Notes: generated by a model from the letters alone, not told the origin. Positions 1-9,842 are shown, counted from the first letter of the stretch. The stretch is DNA of 64,000 nucleotides from Candidatus Pantoea gossypiicola (GCF_008632075.1 NZ_VWVM01000002.1:62001-126000); one strand, 5' to 3'. Numbers and translations are program-made.

Positions 1-253
1 ATCCGGCATTAATGAAACGGGCAGCCTGATCGCGCACGTTTTCCATATCGCTGGTCGCCTGCTGGCTCAGCGTATGGATACCACGATGCACAGCTGCATA
101 GCCGTGCTGATAGAAATGACTCTCGGCATTAATCACCGAGAGGGGACGCTGTGCGCTGGCTGCACTGTCAAGATAGGCCAGCGGATGACCGTTGACCTCA
201 CGCTTCAGGATAGGAAAGTCAGCCCTGATGCGTTCGAGATCGAAGTTCATCAT
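1..253 (-). CDS. sufS: Cysteine desulfurase SufS, N-terminal part (cut by window edge)
   Basis: This is the first 84 residues of a PLP-dependent cysteine desulfurase, which takes sulfur from L-cysteine and passes it through SufE to the SufBCD scaffold. The readable part, including [11 protein letters not shown] and [11 protein letters not shown], matches the SufS N-terminus closely. The catalytic Lys and Cys lie outside the window. The start ATG at 253 overlaps the sufD stop in an ATGA, so translation is probably coupled. A second in-frame ATG follows immediately at 250. It is the last Suf gene visible; sufE would be expected beyond position 1. Confidence 0.95.
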   Translation of the reverse strand, partial: MMNFDLERIRADFPILKREVNGHPLAYLDSAASAQRPLSVINAESHFYQHGYAAVHRGIHTLSQQATSDMENVRDQAARFINAG

Positions 254-1530
254 ACGTCGCCTCCGGGAAAACGTTGTGCGATACGCTGCAGTACAGCCTG
301 GCGCATCACTTCATTTTCAAGCGTTTCGGTAAGTTCAGCTGCAAACGCATGAATAATCATGGTCTGTGCCGCATCCTCCTCAATACCGCGAGAACGCAGA
401 TAGAACATCTGCTCATCGTCAATACGACCAATGGTAGCACCGTGGCTGCACTTAACGTCATCCGCGTAAATTTCGAGCTGCGGTTTGGTGTCGACTTCAG
501 AAAGCTTGCCCAGTAACAGGTTGTTATTGGTCATCTGCCCGTCAGTCTTCAGTGCATGCTGTGCCACTTTGATATGACCGTTAAACACCGCACGCCCTTT
601 GTCACGCACGATGGTTTTATGCATCTGGCGGCTGACACAGTGGCCTTTGTTGTGCTCCAGGTAAGTACGGGTATCCGCCACTTCCTGTTTCACCGGCAGA
701 ACCAGGCTGTTGATGGCCAGCGTGGTGTTTTCGCCATTCAGCTGAGTACTGGTATTGTGACGCGACAGGCCCGCACCCAGCAGGAAGCTCGTGCTGCTGA
801 CCTGGCCATCATTACCAATCACCAGATCGTTGTGCGCAAAGTGGTAGCTGGCGCTGCTTTCAAAGGCGAGCTTGGTGTGAGTCAGTTTCGCATTGTCACC
901 GATCGCAAAGGTAAAGCGCGTGCCGGTGAAATGGGCGCGTTCATCCAGTGAAACGTAGTGCTCAATGACTTCCGCTTCGGCACTCTCTTCCAGCTGCAGG
1001 TGATGGCGATAATGAACCGTGTTCATGCCCGTCTGCTGACCGCTGGTGATATGCAACAGGTAGACCGGACGCGCTGCGGCTTTACCGCGTGCGAGACGCA
1101 GGGTCGTCACCTCTTCTGCCAGGCTCTCGGTCAGGTGCAGAAAGACTTCCGGCTGAACCGCGGCAGGCAGCGGACGGCGATCGGCGGCCACGCTGTGCTG
1201 GATCTCAAACAGTTCGACGTCGCAGCTGCTGAAGGCGGGCTGGAACTGACCGTCAACGTACACCAGACGGATTGCATCCAGCGGCAGCGCCAGCGCATCA
1301 ACCTGTTCAGCACTCAGGGTCTGCGGCGCATCGGGCAGCACAAATTGCTGGGACAGCAGGGTGTCCAGCGGCGTGTACTTCCAGTTTTCATGCTTCCGGG
1401 TTGGCAGGCCAACCCGCATCAGTTGCTGCCAGTGCTGCTGTGCCTGCAGAGAACGCACGTCGCCGCGCGATTCAAACAGGTGATGCCACTGTTGCAGCGC
1501 AGAATCACTCTTCGTCGGTAAGCCAGCCAT
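250..1530 (-). CDS. sufD: Fe-S cluster assembly protein SufD
   Basis: SufD is the scaffold partner of SufB in the SufBC2D complex, which builds Fe-S clusters under oxidative stress or iron limitation. The 426-residue product has the usual family length. Its C-terminal half carries the conserved beta-helix core, with [23 protein letters not shown] a hallmark of the SufB/SufD family. The C-terminal helical segment (residues about 390-426) is also typical. The gene overlaps sufC by 26 bases and sufS by 4 bases, consistent with one operon read leftward from sufA. Confidence 0.96.
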   Translation of the reverse strand: MAGLPTKSDSALQQWHHLFESRGDVRSLQAQQHWQQLMRVGLPTRKHENWKYTPLDTLLSQQFVLPDAPQTLSAEQVDALALPLDAIRLVYVDGQFQPAFSSCDVELFEIQHSVAADRRPLPAAVQPEVFLHLTESLAEEVTTLRLARGKAAARPVYLLHITSGQQTGMNTVHYRHHLQLEESAEAEVIEHYVSLDERAHFTGTRFTFAIGDNAKLTHTKLAFESSASYHFAHNDLVIGNDGQVSSTSFLLGAGLSRHNTSTQLNGENTTLAINSLVLPVKQEVADTRTYLEHNKGHCVSRQMHKTIVRDKGRAVFNGHIKVAQHALKTDGQMTNNNLLLGKLSEVDTKPQLEIYADDVKCSHGATIGRIDDEQMFYLRSRGIEEDAAQTMIIHAFAAELTETLENEVMRQAVLQRIAQRFPGGDV

Positions 1531-2251
1531 AACCTTGCTCCTCCAGCTGTTTCACCAGCGAGAAGTCGCCAGATTTCACGATTTTGCCCTGATACAGAAC
1601 ATGAACGAAGTCTGGCTTGATGTAATCCAGAATACGCTGGTAATGGGTCACGATGATAAAGGCACGCTTCTCATCACGCAGGCTGTTAACGCCATTTGCG
1701 ACGATTTTTAGTGCATCGATATCCAGACCGGAGTCAGTCTCATCCAGAATGCAGAGTTCCGGCTCCAGCGCCGCCATCTGCAGGATGTCGTTACGCTTCT
1801 TCTCACCGCCTGAGAAGCCAACGTTAACGGAACGGGTCAGCAGATCTTCCGGCATCTTCAGCAGATGAATTTTCTCTTCAATGAAGTCCTGGAAATCAAA
1901 ACGATCCAGTTCGTCCTGCTGGCGATATTTACGCACCGCGTTGACCGAGGTTTGCAGGAAAAACTGGTTGCTGACGCCCGGAATTTCTACCGGATACTGG
2001 AAGGCCATAAAGATGCCTTCACCGGCACGCTCTTCAGGGGCCAGTTCCAGCAGATCTTTACCTTTGAAGCTCACTGAACCGCCGGTCACTTCATAATCTT
2101 CACGGCCTGCCAGCGTGGCTGACAGCGTACTTTTACCGGAGCCGTTCGGCCCCATGATGGCGTGTACTTCGCCCGGTTTAATTTCGAGATTCAGGCCACG
2201 CAGAATGGCTTTATCTTCAACACTGACCTGCAAATCTTTAATGCTTAACAT
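1505..2251 (-). CDS. sufC: Fe-S cluster assembly ATPase SufC
   Basis: SufC is the cytosolic ABC-type ATPase of the SufBCD scaffold. The 248-residue protein has Walker A GPNGSGKST at residues 34-42, the ABC signature FSGGEKKR and Walker B LCILDETDSGLD. The DETDSGLD stretch is typical of SufC rather than transporter ATPases. Its end overlaps the sufD start by 26 bases. The gap to sufB upstream is only 42 bases, so it is part of the sufABCDS transcription unit. Confidence 0.97.
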   Translation of the reverse strand: MLSIKDLQVSVEDKAILRGLNLEIKPGEVHAIMGPNGSGKSTLSATLAGREDYEVTGGSVSFKGKDLLELAPEERAGEGIFMAFQYPVEIPGVSNQFFLQTSVNAVRKYRQQDELDRFDFQDFIEEKIHLLKMPEDLLTRSVNVGFSGGEKKRNDILQMAALEPELCILDETDSGLDIDALKIVANGVNSLRDEKRAFIIVTHYQRILDYIKPDFVHVLYQGKIVKSGDFSLVKQLEEQGYGWLTDEE

Positions 2252-2293
2252 TCTTATTCCTTCACATTGCTTCCGGCAAGGCGTGTGACGGCA

Positions 2294-3787
2294 TCAGCCC
2301 ACACTGTGCTCAAGGCTGATGGCTAACAATTTCTGGGCTTCCACGGCAAATTCCAGTGGCAGCTCCGAGAATACGTCTTTACAGAAGCCATTCACGATCA
2401 TTGAGATGGCGTCTTCTTCACTGATACCGCGTTGCAGACAGTAGAACATCTGATCTTCGCCGATACGCGAGGTTGTGGCTTCATGCTCAAGCTGGGCGGT
2501 ATTGTTGCGGGTTTCGACATACGGGAACGTATGTGCGCCGCAATCAGGGCCAATCAGCATTGAGTCACACTGCGTAAAGTTACGGGCATTGGTGGCGGTT
2601 GGCATGATTTTCACCAGGCCGCGATAGGTGTTCTGACTTTTACCGGCCGAAATCCCTTTAGAGATAATGGTCGATTTGGTGTTTTTACCAATGTGGATCA
2701 TCTTTGTGCCGGTATCGGCCTGCTGACGACCGCTGGTCAGTGCCACCGAATAGAACTCACCCACCGAATAATCCCCGCGCAGAATGCAGCTCGGGTATTT
2801 CCAGGTGATAGCTGAACCGGTTTCAGACTGGGTCCAGGACATCTTGCTGTGGTCACCTTCACACAGCGCACGCTTGGTAACGAAGTTGAGGATACCGCCC
2901 TCGCCTTCGCCGCCAGGGAACCAGTTCTGAACGGTCGAATATTTCACTTCAGCATTTTTATGGATGATCACTTCGACCACGGCGGCATGCAGCTGATAGC
3001 TGTCACGCACGGGGGCTGAACAACCTTCGATGTAGCTGACGTAACTGTCTTCATCGGCAATCAGGATGGTACGTTCAAACTGACCGGTTTTCGCTGCGTT
3101 AATGCGGAAATAGGTCGATAGCTCCATCGGGCAGCGAACCCCTTTCGGGATATAGACGAAGGTGCCGTCAGAGGCCACCGCCGAGTTCAGCGCTGCGAAG
3201 AAGTTATCGTTAGCCGGAACCACCGTGCCGAGATACTGCTTCACCAGCTCCGGGTGTTCCTGAATCGCTTCGCCGAATGAACAGAAGATAATCCCCTGCT
3301 CCGCCAGCTTGCCGCGATAGGTAGTTGCCACAGAGACGGAGTCAAAAATGGCGTCAACCGCCACTTCCCGCCCTTCACGCACCGGCACACCCAGCTGATT
3401 AAAAGCGTTCTCAACTTCCTGCGTCAGGTAGTCGCTGGCTGGCGCGCTGCCTGAAGCCTGCGTCACACCCGGCTCTGAGGCACAGGTGTCATCGCAGTTA
3501 CCGCAGGAGGGCGCGGAGTAGTAGCTGTAATCCTGATAATCGAGTTTTTCGTAGTGCGCTTTCAGCCAGTGAGGCTCTTCCATTTCAAGCCAGGCACGAA
3601 ACGCTTTAAGACGAAACTCCAGCATCCACTCTGGCTCGTTACGCTTGGCCGAGATCGCCCGCACCACATCTTCATTGATGCCGTTGGCAAATTCTTCGGT
3701 CTGCAGTTGGGTAAAGAAGCCCTCTTTGTAGTTGAGCTTGCCTTCCCAGATTTGTACATCGTCAGATGTTTCGCTGTGTCGTGACAT
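2294..3787 (-). CDS. sufB: Fe-S cluster assembly scaffold SufB
   Basis: SufB is the main scaffold subunit on which the cluster is built with SufC and SufD. The 497-residue length matches the enterobacterial family. Conserved cysteines are seen in [13 protein letters not shown] and in [19 protein letters not shown]. The N-terminal region carries the Cys-rich segment [16 protein letters not shown] near residues 92-107. The start ATG lies 7 bases downstream of the sufA stop, so the two are tightly coupled. Confidence 0.97.
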   Translation of the reverse strand: MSRHSETSDDVQIWEGKLNYKEGFFTQLQTEEFANGINEDVVRAISAKRNEPEWMLEFRLKAFRAWLEMEEPHWLKAHYEKLDYQDYSYYSAPSCGNCDDTCASEPGVTQASGSAPASDYLTQEVENAFNQLGVPVREGREVAVDAIFDSVSVATTYRGKLAEQGIIFCSFGEAIQEHPELVKQYLGTVVPANDNFFAALNSAVASDGTFVYIPKGVRCPMELSTYFRINAAKTGQFERTILIADEDSYVSYIEGCSAPVRDSYQLHAAVVEVIIHKNAEVKYSTVQNWFPGGEGEGGILNFVTKRALCEGDHSKMSWTQSETGSAITWKYPSCILRGDYSVGEFYSVALTSGRQQADTGTKMIHIGKNTKSTIISKGISAGKSQNTYRGLVKIMPTATNARNFTQCDSMLIGPDCGAHTFPYVETRNNTAQLEHEATTSRIGEDQMFYCLQRGISEEDAISMIVNGFCKDVFSELPLEFAVEAQKLLAISLEHSVG

Positions 3788-3794
3788 ATTTCAC

Positions 3795-4169
3795 TTACTC
3801 GACGCCAAAGCTCTCACCGCACCCGCAGGCGTGCTGAGCTTTAGGGTTATTGAATTTAAAAATCTGATTCAGGCCTTCACGAACGTAATCCAGTTCAGTG
3901 CCATCAACGAATGGCATCGCCTGAAGCGGCACAAACAGCGTTGCGCCGTGGAATGAGAACTGCAGATCGTCTTCGACGGGTTCTTTCACCAGATCCATGA
4001 CGTAGCCAAACCCGGCGCAGCCGGATTGTTTTACGCCCAGACGCAGCCCCTTGACTTCAGGGTCCTGAGCCGCCAGATTGAGAATTTGTTGCGCTGCGGT
4101 TTCAGTCAGCGTCAGACCTTTCCAGACAAAATCGTCGGGTGAGAAAGAGTCTGTATTAACAGATGCCAT
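3795..4169 (-). CDS. sufA: A-type Fe-S carrier protein SufA
   Basis: SufA receives Fe-S clusters from SufBCD and delivers them to apo-enzymes. The 124-residue protein has the three conserved A-type cysteines: one in KQSGCAGFGY and two in the C-terminal ACGCGESF motif. It is the first gene of the sufABCDS operon, with its own upstream control region to the right. Confidence 0.96.
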   Translation of the reverse strand: MASVNTDSFSPDDFVWKGLTLTETAAQQILNLAAQDPEVKGLRLGVKQSGCAGFGYVMDLVKEPVEDDLQFSFHGATLFVPLQAMPFVDGTELDYVREGLNQIFKFNNPKAQHACGCGESFGVE

Positions 4170-4557
4170 GTTGATACCTCTTGAGTCCGGACCTTTTCAG
4201 GCTATCCCCCTATGGTAGTGATCTGACCAATCACTTCAACCTCTTGTTTTGCAGGGATAATCATCTTGTGCTGTTTTATTCGCTCAATTATTAAGCATAG
4301 CTGCTTCCGTTCACCCTGTGTGAACAATGTCAGTCGCAATAAGCCAGTGATAACCTATTAATAAATCACTCTATTTGAAATAACCATTTTTGATAAAAAT
4401 GCTTATTGATAGGTTACGCCTTTCTCTGATGTAAACAGATTGTTATTTCCGATTATACCGACAGGCAGGATAAATCGATAAATTTTTCTCTCCTGCAATT
4501 GCAATCGCGGCCTGGATGAATATGATAATTATTATCATTAACATTCAGGGTGACGCC
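4170..4557. promoter_or_regulatory. Divergent control region between sufA and the Fur-box gene
   Basis: This AT-rich stretch of about 390 bases separates sufA from the divergent gene at 4558. It contains a 6-7-6 inverted repeat, AGTGAT/ATCACT at 4217-4235, about 50 bases upstream of the sufA ATG. AT-rich sequence such as TGATAAAAATGCTTATTGA near 4388-4410 only loosely resembles Fur or IscR targets. In E. coli sufA is controlled by IscR, Fur, OxyR and IHF. I could not identify a convincing IscR or OxyR site by eye, so the factor assignment is inference. Confidence 0.5.
4523..4537. promoter_or_regulatory. Perfect 7-1-7 Fur box
   Basis: TGATAAT-T-ATTATCA is an exact 7-1-7 inverted repeat of the classical Fur-box form. 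It lies 20 bases before the ATG at 4558 of the neighbouring gene, where bound Fur would block transcription when iron is sufficient. It is about 355 bases from sufA and so more likely serves the rightward gene. Confidence 0.8.
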
Positions 4558-4962
4558 ATGATGCTTTCTGTCTCCGCCTGGCTGCAGCATAAAATCGACG
4601 AATACCAGTTTTCAGTGCGTGATATCACCGTCGACTTTTATATGGCGCAGGCAAAACTTGACCGGGCCGACTGCACGATTCATCAGCTACGTCAGTTTAA
4701 CGATGCCTGTGAGGATATGGCAGAAGTCTGCCAGTTGAACGGTGACGATCAGAGTTACCTTCATGCGATGGGTAAACTGCATCACCGGCTGGTGCAGGAG
4801 ATGGGAAACAGCGATCGCGATCGCCTGTTCCGCCTTCAGGCCTATCAACTGGCGCGATTGTCCCTGACCCGCCTGTGCCATCAACTGGCCCTCGTCGGAG
4901 AGTGGAACAAAGCCACCGTGCTGCAAAGTGACTTTGTGCGTCACGCAGGCTGGATATTCTAA
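4558..4962 (+). CDS. Unrecognised 134-residue protein behind a Fur box
   Basis: I do not recognise this family. The product is predicted soluble and mostly helical, with no signal peptide, membrane segment or obvious motif. It has four cysteines (39, 51, 58, 107) and several His residues (HAMGKLHHR, RLCHQL). I chose the ATG at 4558, preceded by AGGGTG. An upstream in-frame ATG at 4516 would place the Fur box inside the coding sequence and give an unlikely poly-Ile leader. It sits between the suf operon and ydiJ, both iron-sulfur related, so a role in the low-iron response is plausible but unproven. Confidence 0.75.
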   Translation: MMLSVSAWLQHKIDEYQFSVRDITVDFYMAQAKLDRADCTIHQLRQFNDACEDMAEVCQLNGDDQSYLHAMGKLHHRLVQEMGNSDRDRLFRLQAYQLARLSLTRLCHQLALVGEWNKATVLQSDFVRHAGWIF

Positions 4963-4995
4963 TCCAGCCACGACGTGACGTCGCGCACAATTTTT

Positions 4996-7900
4996 TTACA
5001 TTAACGTTAACAATGCCTGAAGCGGATGGCGCATGCCGTTGCCTTCCACACGCTTGACCTGGCTGCGGCATGAATAGCCGGTGGCCAGACAGCGCTGACG
5101 CGGCAGTTGCTGAAGCTGGGGATGCCAGGAGAGCGCATAGATCCCCAGCGAGTTTTCAAGGTTCTGACTTTCGTGACCATACGTGCCCGCCATGCCGCAG
5201 CAACCTACATTGATGTTCTCCAGCTTTGCGCCAAAACGGGCGAAAATCGCCTGCCACTGGTTAGGCGCTGAAGGCAGCGCCGTTACCTCGGTGCAGTGCG
5301 CAAACAGATACCAGGACTCCCCGCCTGTGGTCTGCATCTCACGTTCTGCCAGGGCACGCTCTAACCATTCATGCACCAGCAACACGTTGAAGTCGCCGCG
5401 TGAATCACCCAGCGTCTGACGATACTCATCGCGATAGCAGAGCACGGTAGCCGGATCGACGCCCACCATCGGCAGCTCCAGTTTTGCGACCCGATTAAGA
5501 AAATCGGCGGTACGGGCTGCCGTGCGGGCGAAACGTTGCAGGAAGCCTTTTACATGCTGCGCTTTACCGTTTGGCGAGAAAGGCAGCAGCACCGGGCGAT
5601 AACCCAGCTTCTCAATCAGCCTGACAAAATCGTTAACCAACTGTGCCTCATAAAAGCTGGTAAAGGGATCCTGTACCACCAGCACACAACTGGCGCGCTC
5701 CGTGGCTGACAGTCCTTCCAGCTGTTCCAGCGTCATGTTCATGGCGGGATGGCCACTGAGCTGCTGTTTCAGGTTAGGGGACGAAAGCAGCGGCAGATCG
5801 ACCATGCCGATATGCGTTTTGCTTAACTCTTTCACCCACGGCTGGCGAAGGAAGAAGTTAAACACGTTTGGTGCCTTCGCCATCAGTGGCGCATAACTTT
5901 CGACTGCCGCCACCAGGTGATCGCTGACCGGGCGCAGATAACGGGTGTGATAGAGCTGCAGAAAGCGCGAACGAAACGCGGGTACGTCAATTTTAATCGG
6001 ACACTGGGTGGAACAGGCTTTACAGGCCAGACAACCCGACATCGCCTCTTTAACCTCGTGTGAAAAGTCATACTCCCCTTTGCTGGCGTGCCAGCTGTTG
6101 CGGGTGCGGGCGATCAGCCCGCGTAGTGACAGGCTGTTTTCCGGCAGCTGCTTTTCGAGTGCCAGCGGATCGACGCCCTGCCCGGCCAACAGCCGCAGCC
6201 ATTCCCGCGTCAGCGTTGCCCGCCCTTTTGGCGAATGAATACGGTTGCGGGTGATCTTCATTGACGGGCACATCGGGCTGCGGGCATCAAAATTGAAACA
6301 TAACCCGTTGCCGTTACATTCCATCGCTCCACGCCATTCATCCCGGACCGTTAACGGAATCTGTCGATCGTAGGTTCCGCGCTTCACCGCATCGACCTGC
6401 ATCATCTCGTCATTGCTGTTAAAGGGCGTACAGATTTTGCCCGGATTCAGGCGGTTAAGCGGGTCAAAGGCCGCTTTGATGCGGCGCAGTTCGTTAAACA
6501 GCGTCTCGCCGAAGAAGGCCGGACTGTACTGGGCGCGGAACCCTTTGCCATGTTCGCCCCACAGCAGGCCACCGTAGCGCGCGGTCAGCGCCACCACTTC
6601 GTCGGAGATCTGTTTCATCATCATCTCCTGCTGCGGATCGCACATATCCAGCGCCGGACGCACGTGCAGGACGCCCGCATCGACGTGACCAAACATGCCG
6701 TAGCTCAGACCGTGGCTGTCGAGCAGCGTGCGAAACTCGACAATGTAGTCCGCCAGTTTTTCCGGCGGAACGGCGGTATCTTCGACAAACGGAATCGGCT
6801 TAGCCCGGCCTTTCGCATTTCCCAGCAGGCCCACTGCTTTTTTACGCATGTTATAGATGCGCTCAATGCCCGCCAGATCGTTACAGAACTGATAGCCAAT
6901 CACGCCGCCCTGCTGCTGTAGCATCAGCGCATCAAGCCGGGCGCACAGTTTTTCGATCTGCTGATCGATGAGTGCGGCGTTGTCACCGGCGAACTCAACA
7001 ATGTTCAGACCCAGCATCTCTTTATCAGGTACGTCAGCAATCAATTCGCGCACTGAGTGCCAGACGATATCTTCCCGCGCCAGGTTCAGCACTTTGGAGT
7101 CAACGGTTTCTACTGACAGCGCCTGCGCATCCACCATAAAGGGCGCATTGCGCAGCGCCGAGTCGAAAGAGTCATATTTGATGTTCACCAGTCGCCGCAC
7201 TTTAGGCAGCGGGGTGATATCGAGACGCGCCTCAGTGACAAAGGCCAGCGTTCCCTCGGCACCACACAGCAGACGTGTCAGGTCAAAGGTTTGCATATCG
7301 TCGCTGAAGACATGGCGCAGGTCATACCCGGTCAGGAAGCGATTCAGCCTGGGAAACTTTTCCAGAATCAGATCCCGCTGCTCGCGGCAGCGCGTCAGCA
7401 CCTGCTGGTAAATACGGCCTTCGGGTGTTGCCGTCTGCGCCAGCGTTTCAGCCAGCGCGGTGGCCATCGGCCGGGTATCAAGGATATCGCCGCCCAGCAG
7501 CACGGCGCGCAGGCCCAGTACATGGTCCGAGGTCTTGCCATAAACCAGCGAGCCCTGACCCGACGCATCGGTATTGATCATGCCGCCCAGCGTGGCGCGA
7601 TTACTGGTAGACAATTCAGGTGAAAAGAAAAAGCCGAAAGGCTTCAGCCAGGCGTTCAGCTGATCTTTGATCACGCCCGCTTCGACCCGCACCCAGCCCT
7701 CATCGGTATTGATCTCCAGGATGCGGTTCATGTAGCGCGACATATCCACCACGATGCCCTGATTCAGCGACTGACCGTTGGTGCCGGTGCCGCCGCCGCG
7801 CGGGGTAAACACCAGGCTGGTAAAACGTGCTTCTCCGGCCACACGGGCCAGCAGCGCAACGTCCGCCGTCGATCGTGGAAAGAGCGCCGCGTCGGGAAGC

Positions 7901-8049
7901 AATTGATAGATGCTGTTATCGGTAGAGAGTGAAAGTCGATCGGCATAGCTGGTCGCCATGTCGCCGGTAAAACCCTGCTCTTTCAGCGACTCAAGGAACG
8001 TCAGCACCAGTTGAACGAGGCCCGGTGCCTGCGAAATCTGTGGGATCAT
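4996..8049 (-). CDS. ydiJ: FAD and 4Fe-4S oxidoreductase YdiJ
   Basis: This 1017-residue protein resembles E. coli YdiJ along its whole length. The N-terminal half is an FAD-linked oxidase of the lactate dehydrogenase/glycolate oxidase type (FTPRGGGTGTNGQSL, residues about 79-93; HVDAGVLHVRP). The C-terminal half has an iron-sulfur segment CLACKACSTQCPIK and the cysteine-rich NVGCCGMAGTYGHE. YdiJ relatives act as D-2-hydroxyacid (2-hydroxyglutarate) dehydrogenases; the substrate here is inferred. I chose ATG 8049 because it matches the E. coli start MIPQISQAPG; an upstream TTG at 8151 would add 34 unrelated residues. Confidence 0.93.
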   Translation of the reverse strand: MIPQISQAPGLVQLVLTFLESLKEQGFTGDMATSYADRLSLSTDNSIYQLLPDAALFPRSTADVALLARVAGEARFTSLVFTPRGGGTGTNGQSLNQGIVVDMSRYMNRILEINTDEGWVRVEAGVIKDQLNAWLKPFGFFFSPELSTSNRATLGGMINTDASGQGSLVYGKTSDHVLGLRAVLLGGDILDTRPMATALAETLAQTATPEGRIYQQVLTRCREQRDLILEKFPRLNRFLTGYDLRHVFSDDMQTFDLTRLLCGAEGTLAFVTEARLDITPLPKVRRLVNIKYDSFDSALRNAPFMVDAQALSVETVDSKVLNLAREDIVWHSVRELIADVPDKEMLGLNIVEFAGDNAALIDQQIEKLCARLDALMLQQQGGVIGYQFCNDLAGIERIYNMRKKAVGLLGNAKGRAKPIPFVEDTAVPPEKLADYIVEFRTLLDSHGLSYGMFGHVDAGVLHVRPALDMCDPQQEMMMKQISDEVVALTARYGGLLWGEHGKGFRAQYSPAFFGETLFNELRRIKAAFDPLNRLNPGKICTPFNSNDEMMQVDAVKRGTYDRQIPLTVRDEWRGAMECNGNGLCFNFDARSPMCPSMKITRNRIHSPKGRATLTREWLRLLAGQGVDPLALEKQLPENSLSLRGLIARTRNSWHASKGEYDFSHEVKEAMSGCLACKACSTQCPIKIDVPAFRSRFLQLYHTRYLRPVSDHLVAAVESYAPLMAKAPNVFNFFLRQPWVKELSKTHIGMVDLPLLSSPNLKQQLSGHPAMNMTLEQLEGLSATERASCVLVVQDPFTSFYEAQLVNDFVRLIEKLGYRPVLLPFSPNGKAQHVKGFLQRFARTAARTADFLNRVAKLELPMVGVDPATVLCYRDEYRQTLGDSRGDFNVLLVHEWLERALAEREMQTTGGESWYLFAHCTEVTALPSAPNQWQAIFARFGAKLENINVGCCGMAGTYGHESQNLENSLGIYALSWHPQLQQLPRQRCLATGYSCRSQVKRVEGNGMRHPLQALLTLM

Positions 8050-8253
8050 GATTGTCTGACCGAAGGTGTTGTAAACGTTTGCGTTTATACGTGAGCGATT
8101 TCTCGTTTTATCATATTTTTTCTGCGGCTGCCCTTTTTTCAGAAAAGACAAAAACCTTTCTCCGGACGCTGTTTAAACCCTGGCAAATAGATCATGATAA
8201 AAACGGGCATCCGAATGCCCTGAAATGAAGGATTAAGACGAGGTTATGAGTCA

Positions 8254-9372
8254 ATGATGAAAAGCCAGTACCGGGATATGGATTTACCGCAAATACTCTT
8301 CACCCTGATGTTCATTTTGCTGCTGATTGTCGCCTGTTTATGGGTGGTGCAGCCGTTTATTCTGGGCTTTGCCTGGGCCAGCATGGTGGTGATTGCGACC
8401 TGGCCGTTGATGCTGAAATTCCAGCGACTGTTATGGGGGCGTCGTTCGCTGGCGGTCATCGTGATGACAATGCTGCTTTTGCTGCTGTTTATCATCCCTA
8501 TCGCACTACTGGTCAGCAGCCTGATCGATAACAGTGCCCCGGTTATCGCCTGGGTTACCCAGGGTCATACGATGCCGCAGTTGCTGTGGCTCAGGGATGT
8601 GCCGATGGTCGGCAAAAAGCTTTATGTCAGTTATGACACACTGGTGGCGAGCGGCGGGGCCGGCATCATGGCCAAAATTCAGCCCTACATTGGCCGTACA
8701 ACCGGCTTTTTTGTCGCGCAGGCCGGTCATTTTGGCCGCTTTATGATCCATCTGGGCGTGATGTTGCTGTTTAGCGTGCTGCTTTACTGGCGCGGTGAGC
8801 AGGCTGCCCAGGGCATTCGTCATTTTGCTTTCCGCATGGCGGGACGGCGCGGTGATGCCGCCGTGCTGCTGGCAGCACAGTCCATTCGTGCCGTGGCGCT
8901 TGGCGTGGTGGTGACGGCACTGGTGCAGGGCGTGCTGGGCGGTATCGGTCTGGCGATTTCAGGCATTCCCTATGCCACGCTCTTAACGGTGCTGATGATC
9001 CTCTGCTGCCTGGTGCAGCTCGGCCCGCTGCTGGTGCTGGTCCCGGCCATTATCTATCTCTACTGGAGCGGCGATACCACCTGGGGAACCGTGCTGCTGG
9101 TCTGGAGTTGTGTAGTCGGCACGATGGATAACGTCCTGCGCCCCATGTTAATCCGGATGGGTGCCGATCTGCCGATGATCCTGATCCTCTCTGGCGTAAT
9201 AGGTGGCCTGTTTGCTTTCGGCATGATTGGTCTGTTTATCGGGCCGGTAGTTCTGGCCGTTTCTTACCGTCTCGTTTCCGTCTGGGTTCATGAAGCGCCA
9301 GCACCAGACAATGACCCACTGGCCGTGGCGGATGCGCTGGCCGATCACGATGGCACCCCACCAGCCGTCTGA
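8254..9372 (+). CDS. ydiK: AI-2E family inner-membrane transporter YdiK
   Basis: A 372-residue polytopic membrane protein of the AI-2E (PerM) family, close to E. coli YdiK. Hydrophobic segments occur from residue about 11 to 350, including the family region GVVGTMDNVLRPMLIRMGADLP near the C-terminus. Some relatives export autoinducer-2 or exchange ions; the substrate of YdiK is unknown. It diverges from ydiJ across about 200 bases. GAGG lies 10 bases before the first of two adjacent ATG codons. Confidence 0.9.
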   Translation: MMKSQYRDMDLPQILFTLMFILLLIVACLWVVQPFILGFAWASMVVIATWPLMLKFQRLLWGRRSLAVIVMTMLLLLLFIIPIALLVSSLIDNSAPVIAWVTQGHTMPQLLWLRDVPMVGKKLYVSYDTLVASGGAGIMAKIQPYIGRTTGFFVAQAGHFGRFMIHLGVMLLFSVLLYWRGEQAAQGIRHFAFRMAGRRGDAAVLLAAQSIRAVALGVVVTALVQGVLGGIGLAISGIPYATLLTVLMILCCLVQLGPLLVLVPAIIYLYWSGDTTWGTVLLVWSCVVGTMDNVLRPMLIRMGADLPMILILSGVIGGLFAFGMIGLFIGPVVLAVSYRLVSVWVHEAPAPDNDPLAVADALADHDGTPPAV

Positions 9373-9422
9373 TTCACAGCAATGACACGCTGCGTCACTC
9401 TATTCTGTGAGCATTGATTAGT

Positions 9423-9444
9423 GCGGTTAATGATGATTAACCGC
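9423..9444 (+). terminator. Hairpin after ydiK
   Basis: GCGGTTAAT-GATG-ATTAACCGC is a perfect 9-bp stem with a 4-base loop, 50 bases after the ydiK stop. It is followed by a C-run rather than a T-run, so it may stabilise the 3' end or be a weak terminator rather than a canonical one. Confidence 0.4.
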
Positions 9445-9614
9445 CCCCCTTCTCAGAGACTCGTCAAATTTTGTTTTCCATTAGCGAATTTTAAGAAAAA
9501 AGCCATCTTTGGCCTTTATTTGACCTTTCTGGCCTAAAAAAGATTACTTTCTGCACTGTTTCTTTAGACAAACGGTGAGGTAAAGGTGACAAAAGATTAT
9601 CGGCTTTAAACTAA

Positions 9615-9628
9615 TAAGAGGATTCTTA
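9615..9628 (+). promoter_or_regulatory. RcsB box upstream of rprA
   Basis: TAAGAGGATTCTTA closely fits the RcsB box TAAGAATATTCCTA. It is centred about 45 bases upstream of the inferred rprA start, the position expected for activation by the Rcs envelope-stress phosphorelay, as known for E. coli rprA. A possible -10 element (TAACAT) lies at 9653-9658. Confidence 0.75.
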
Positions 9629-9664
9629 AAGACGCCAGCCAGCGGTGTGAATAACATGTTTCCT

Positions 9665-9771
9665 ATGTTCGGAATCAAGCTATTGATTTTCAGACAACCT
9701 GATTCCCCTGAGTAGAGTAAAGAATTGCTGTGTGTAGTCTTTGCCCATCCCCTGTGATGGGCTTTTTTTTT
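9665..9771 (+). ncRNA. rprA: Small RNA RprA
   Basis: RprA is an Hfq-dependent small RNA that base-pairs with the rpoS leader to open its ribosome site and also regulates csgD-type targets. The 3' half is nearly identical to E. coli RprA: ATTCCCCTGAGTA, then GAATTGCTGTGTGTAGTC, then the terminator stem GCCCATCCCCTGTGATGGGC followed by a T-run ending near 9771. The 5' stem AATCAA...TTGATT (9673-9689) is also kept, while the rest of the 5' half differs. The location after ydiK matches E. coli. The 5' end is estimated by alignment from memory. Confidence 0.9.
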
Positions 9772-9797
9772 GCCTGAATCTGACCATCGATAAACAG

Positions 9798-9820
9798 AAA
9801 AAGGCCCGCAGTGCGGGCCT
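9798..9820 (-). terminator. Rho-independent terminator of ppsA
   Basis: On the minus strand the stem GGCCCGCACTGCGGGCC is followed by a T-run (A-run at 9798-9802 on the plus strand), 23 bases after the ppsA stop. Confidence 0.85.
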
Positions 9821-9842
9821 TTCATCATTTCTGTAAGCGGTG

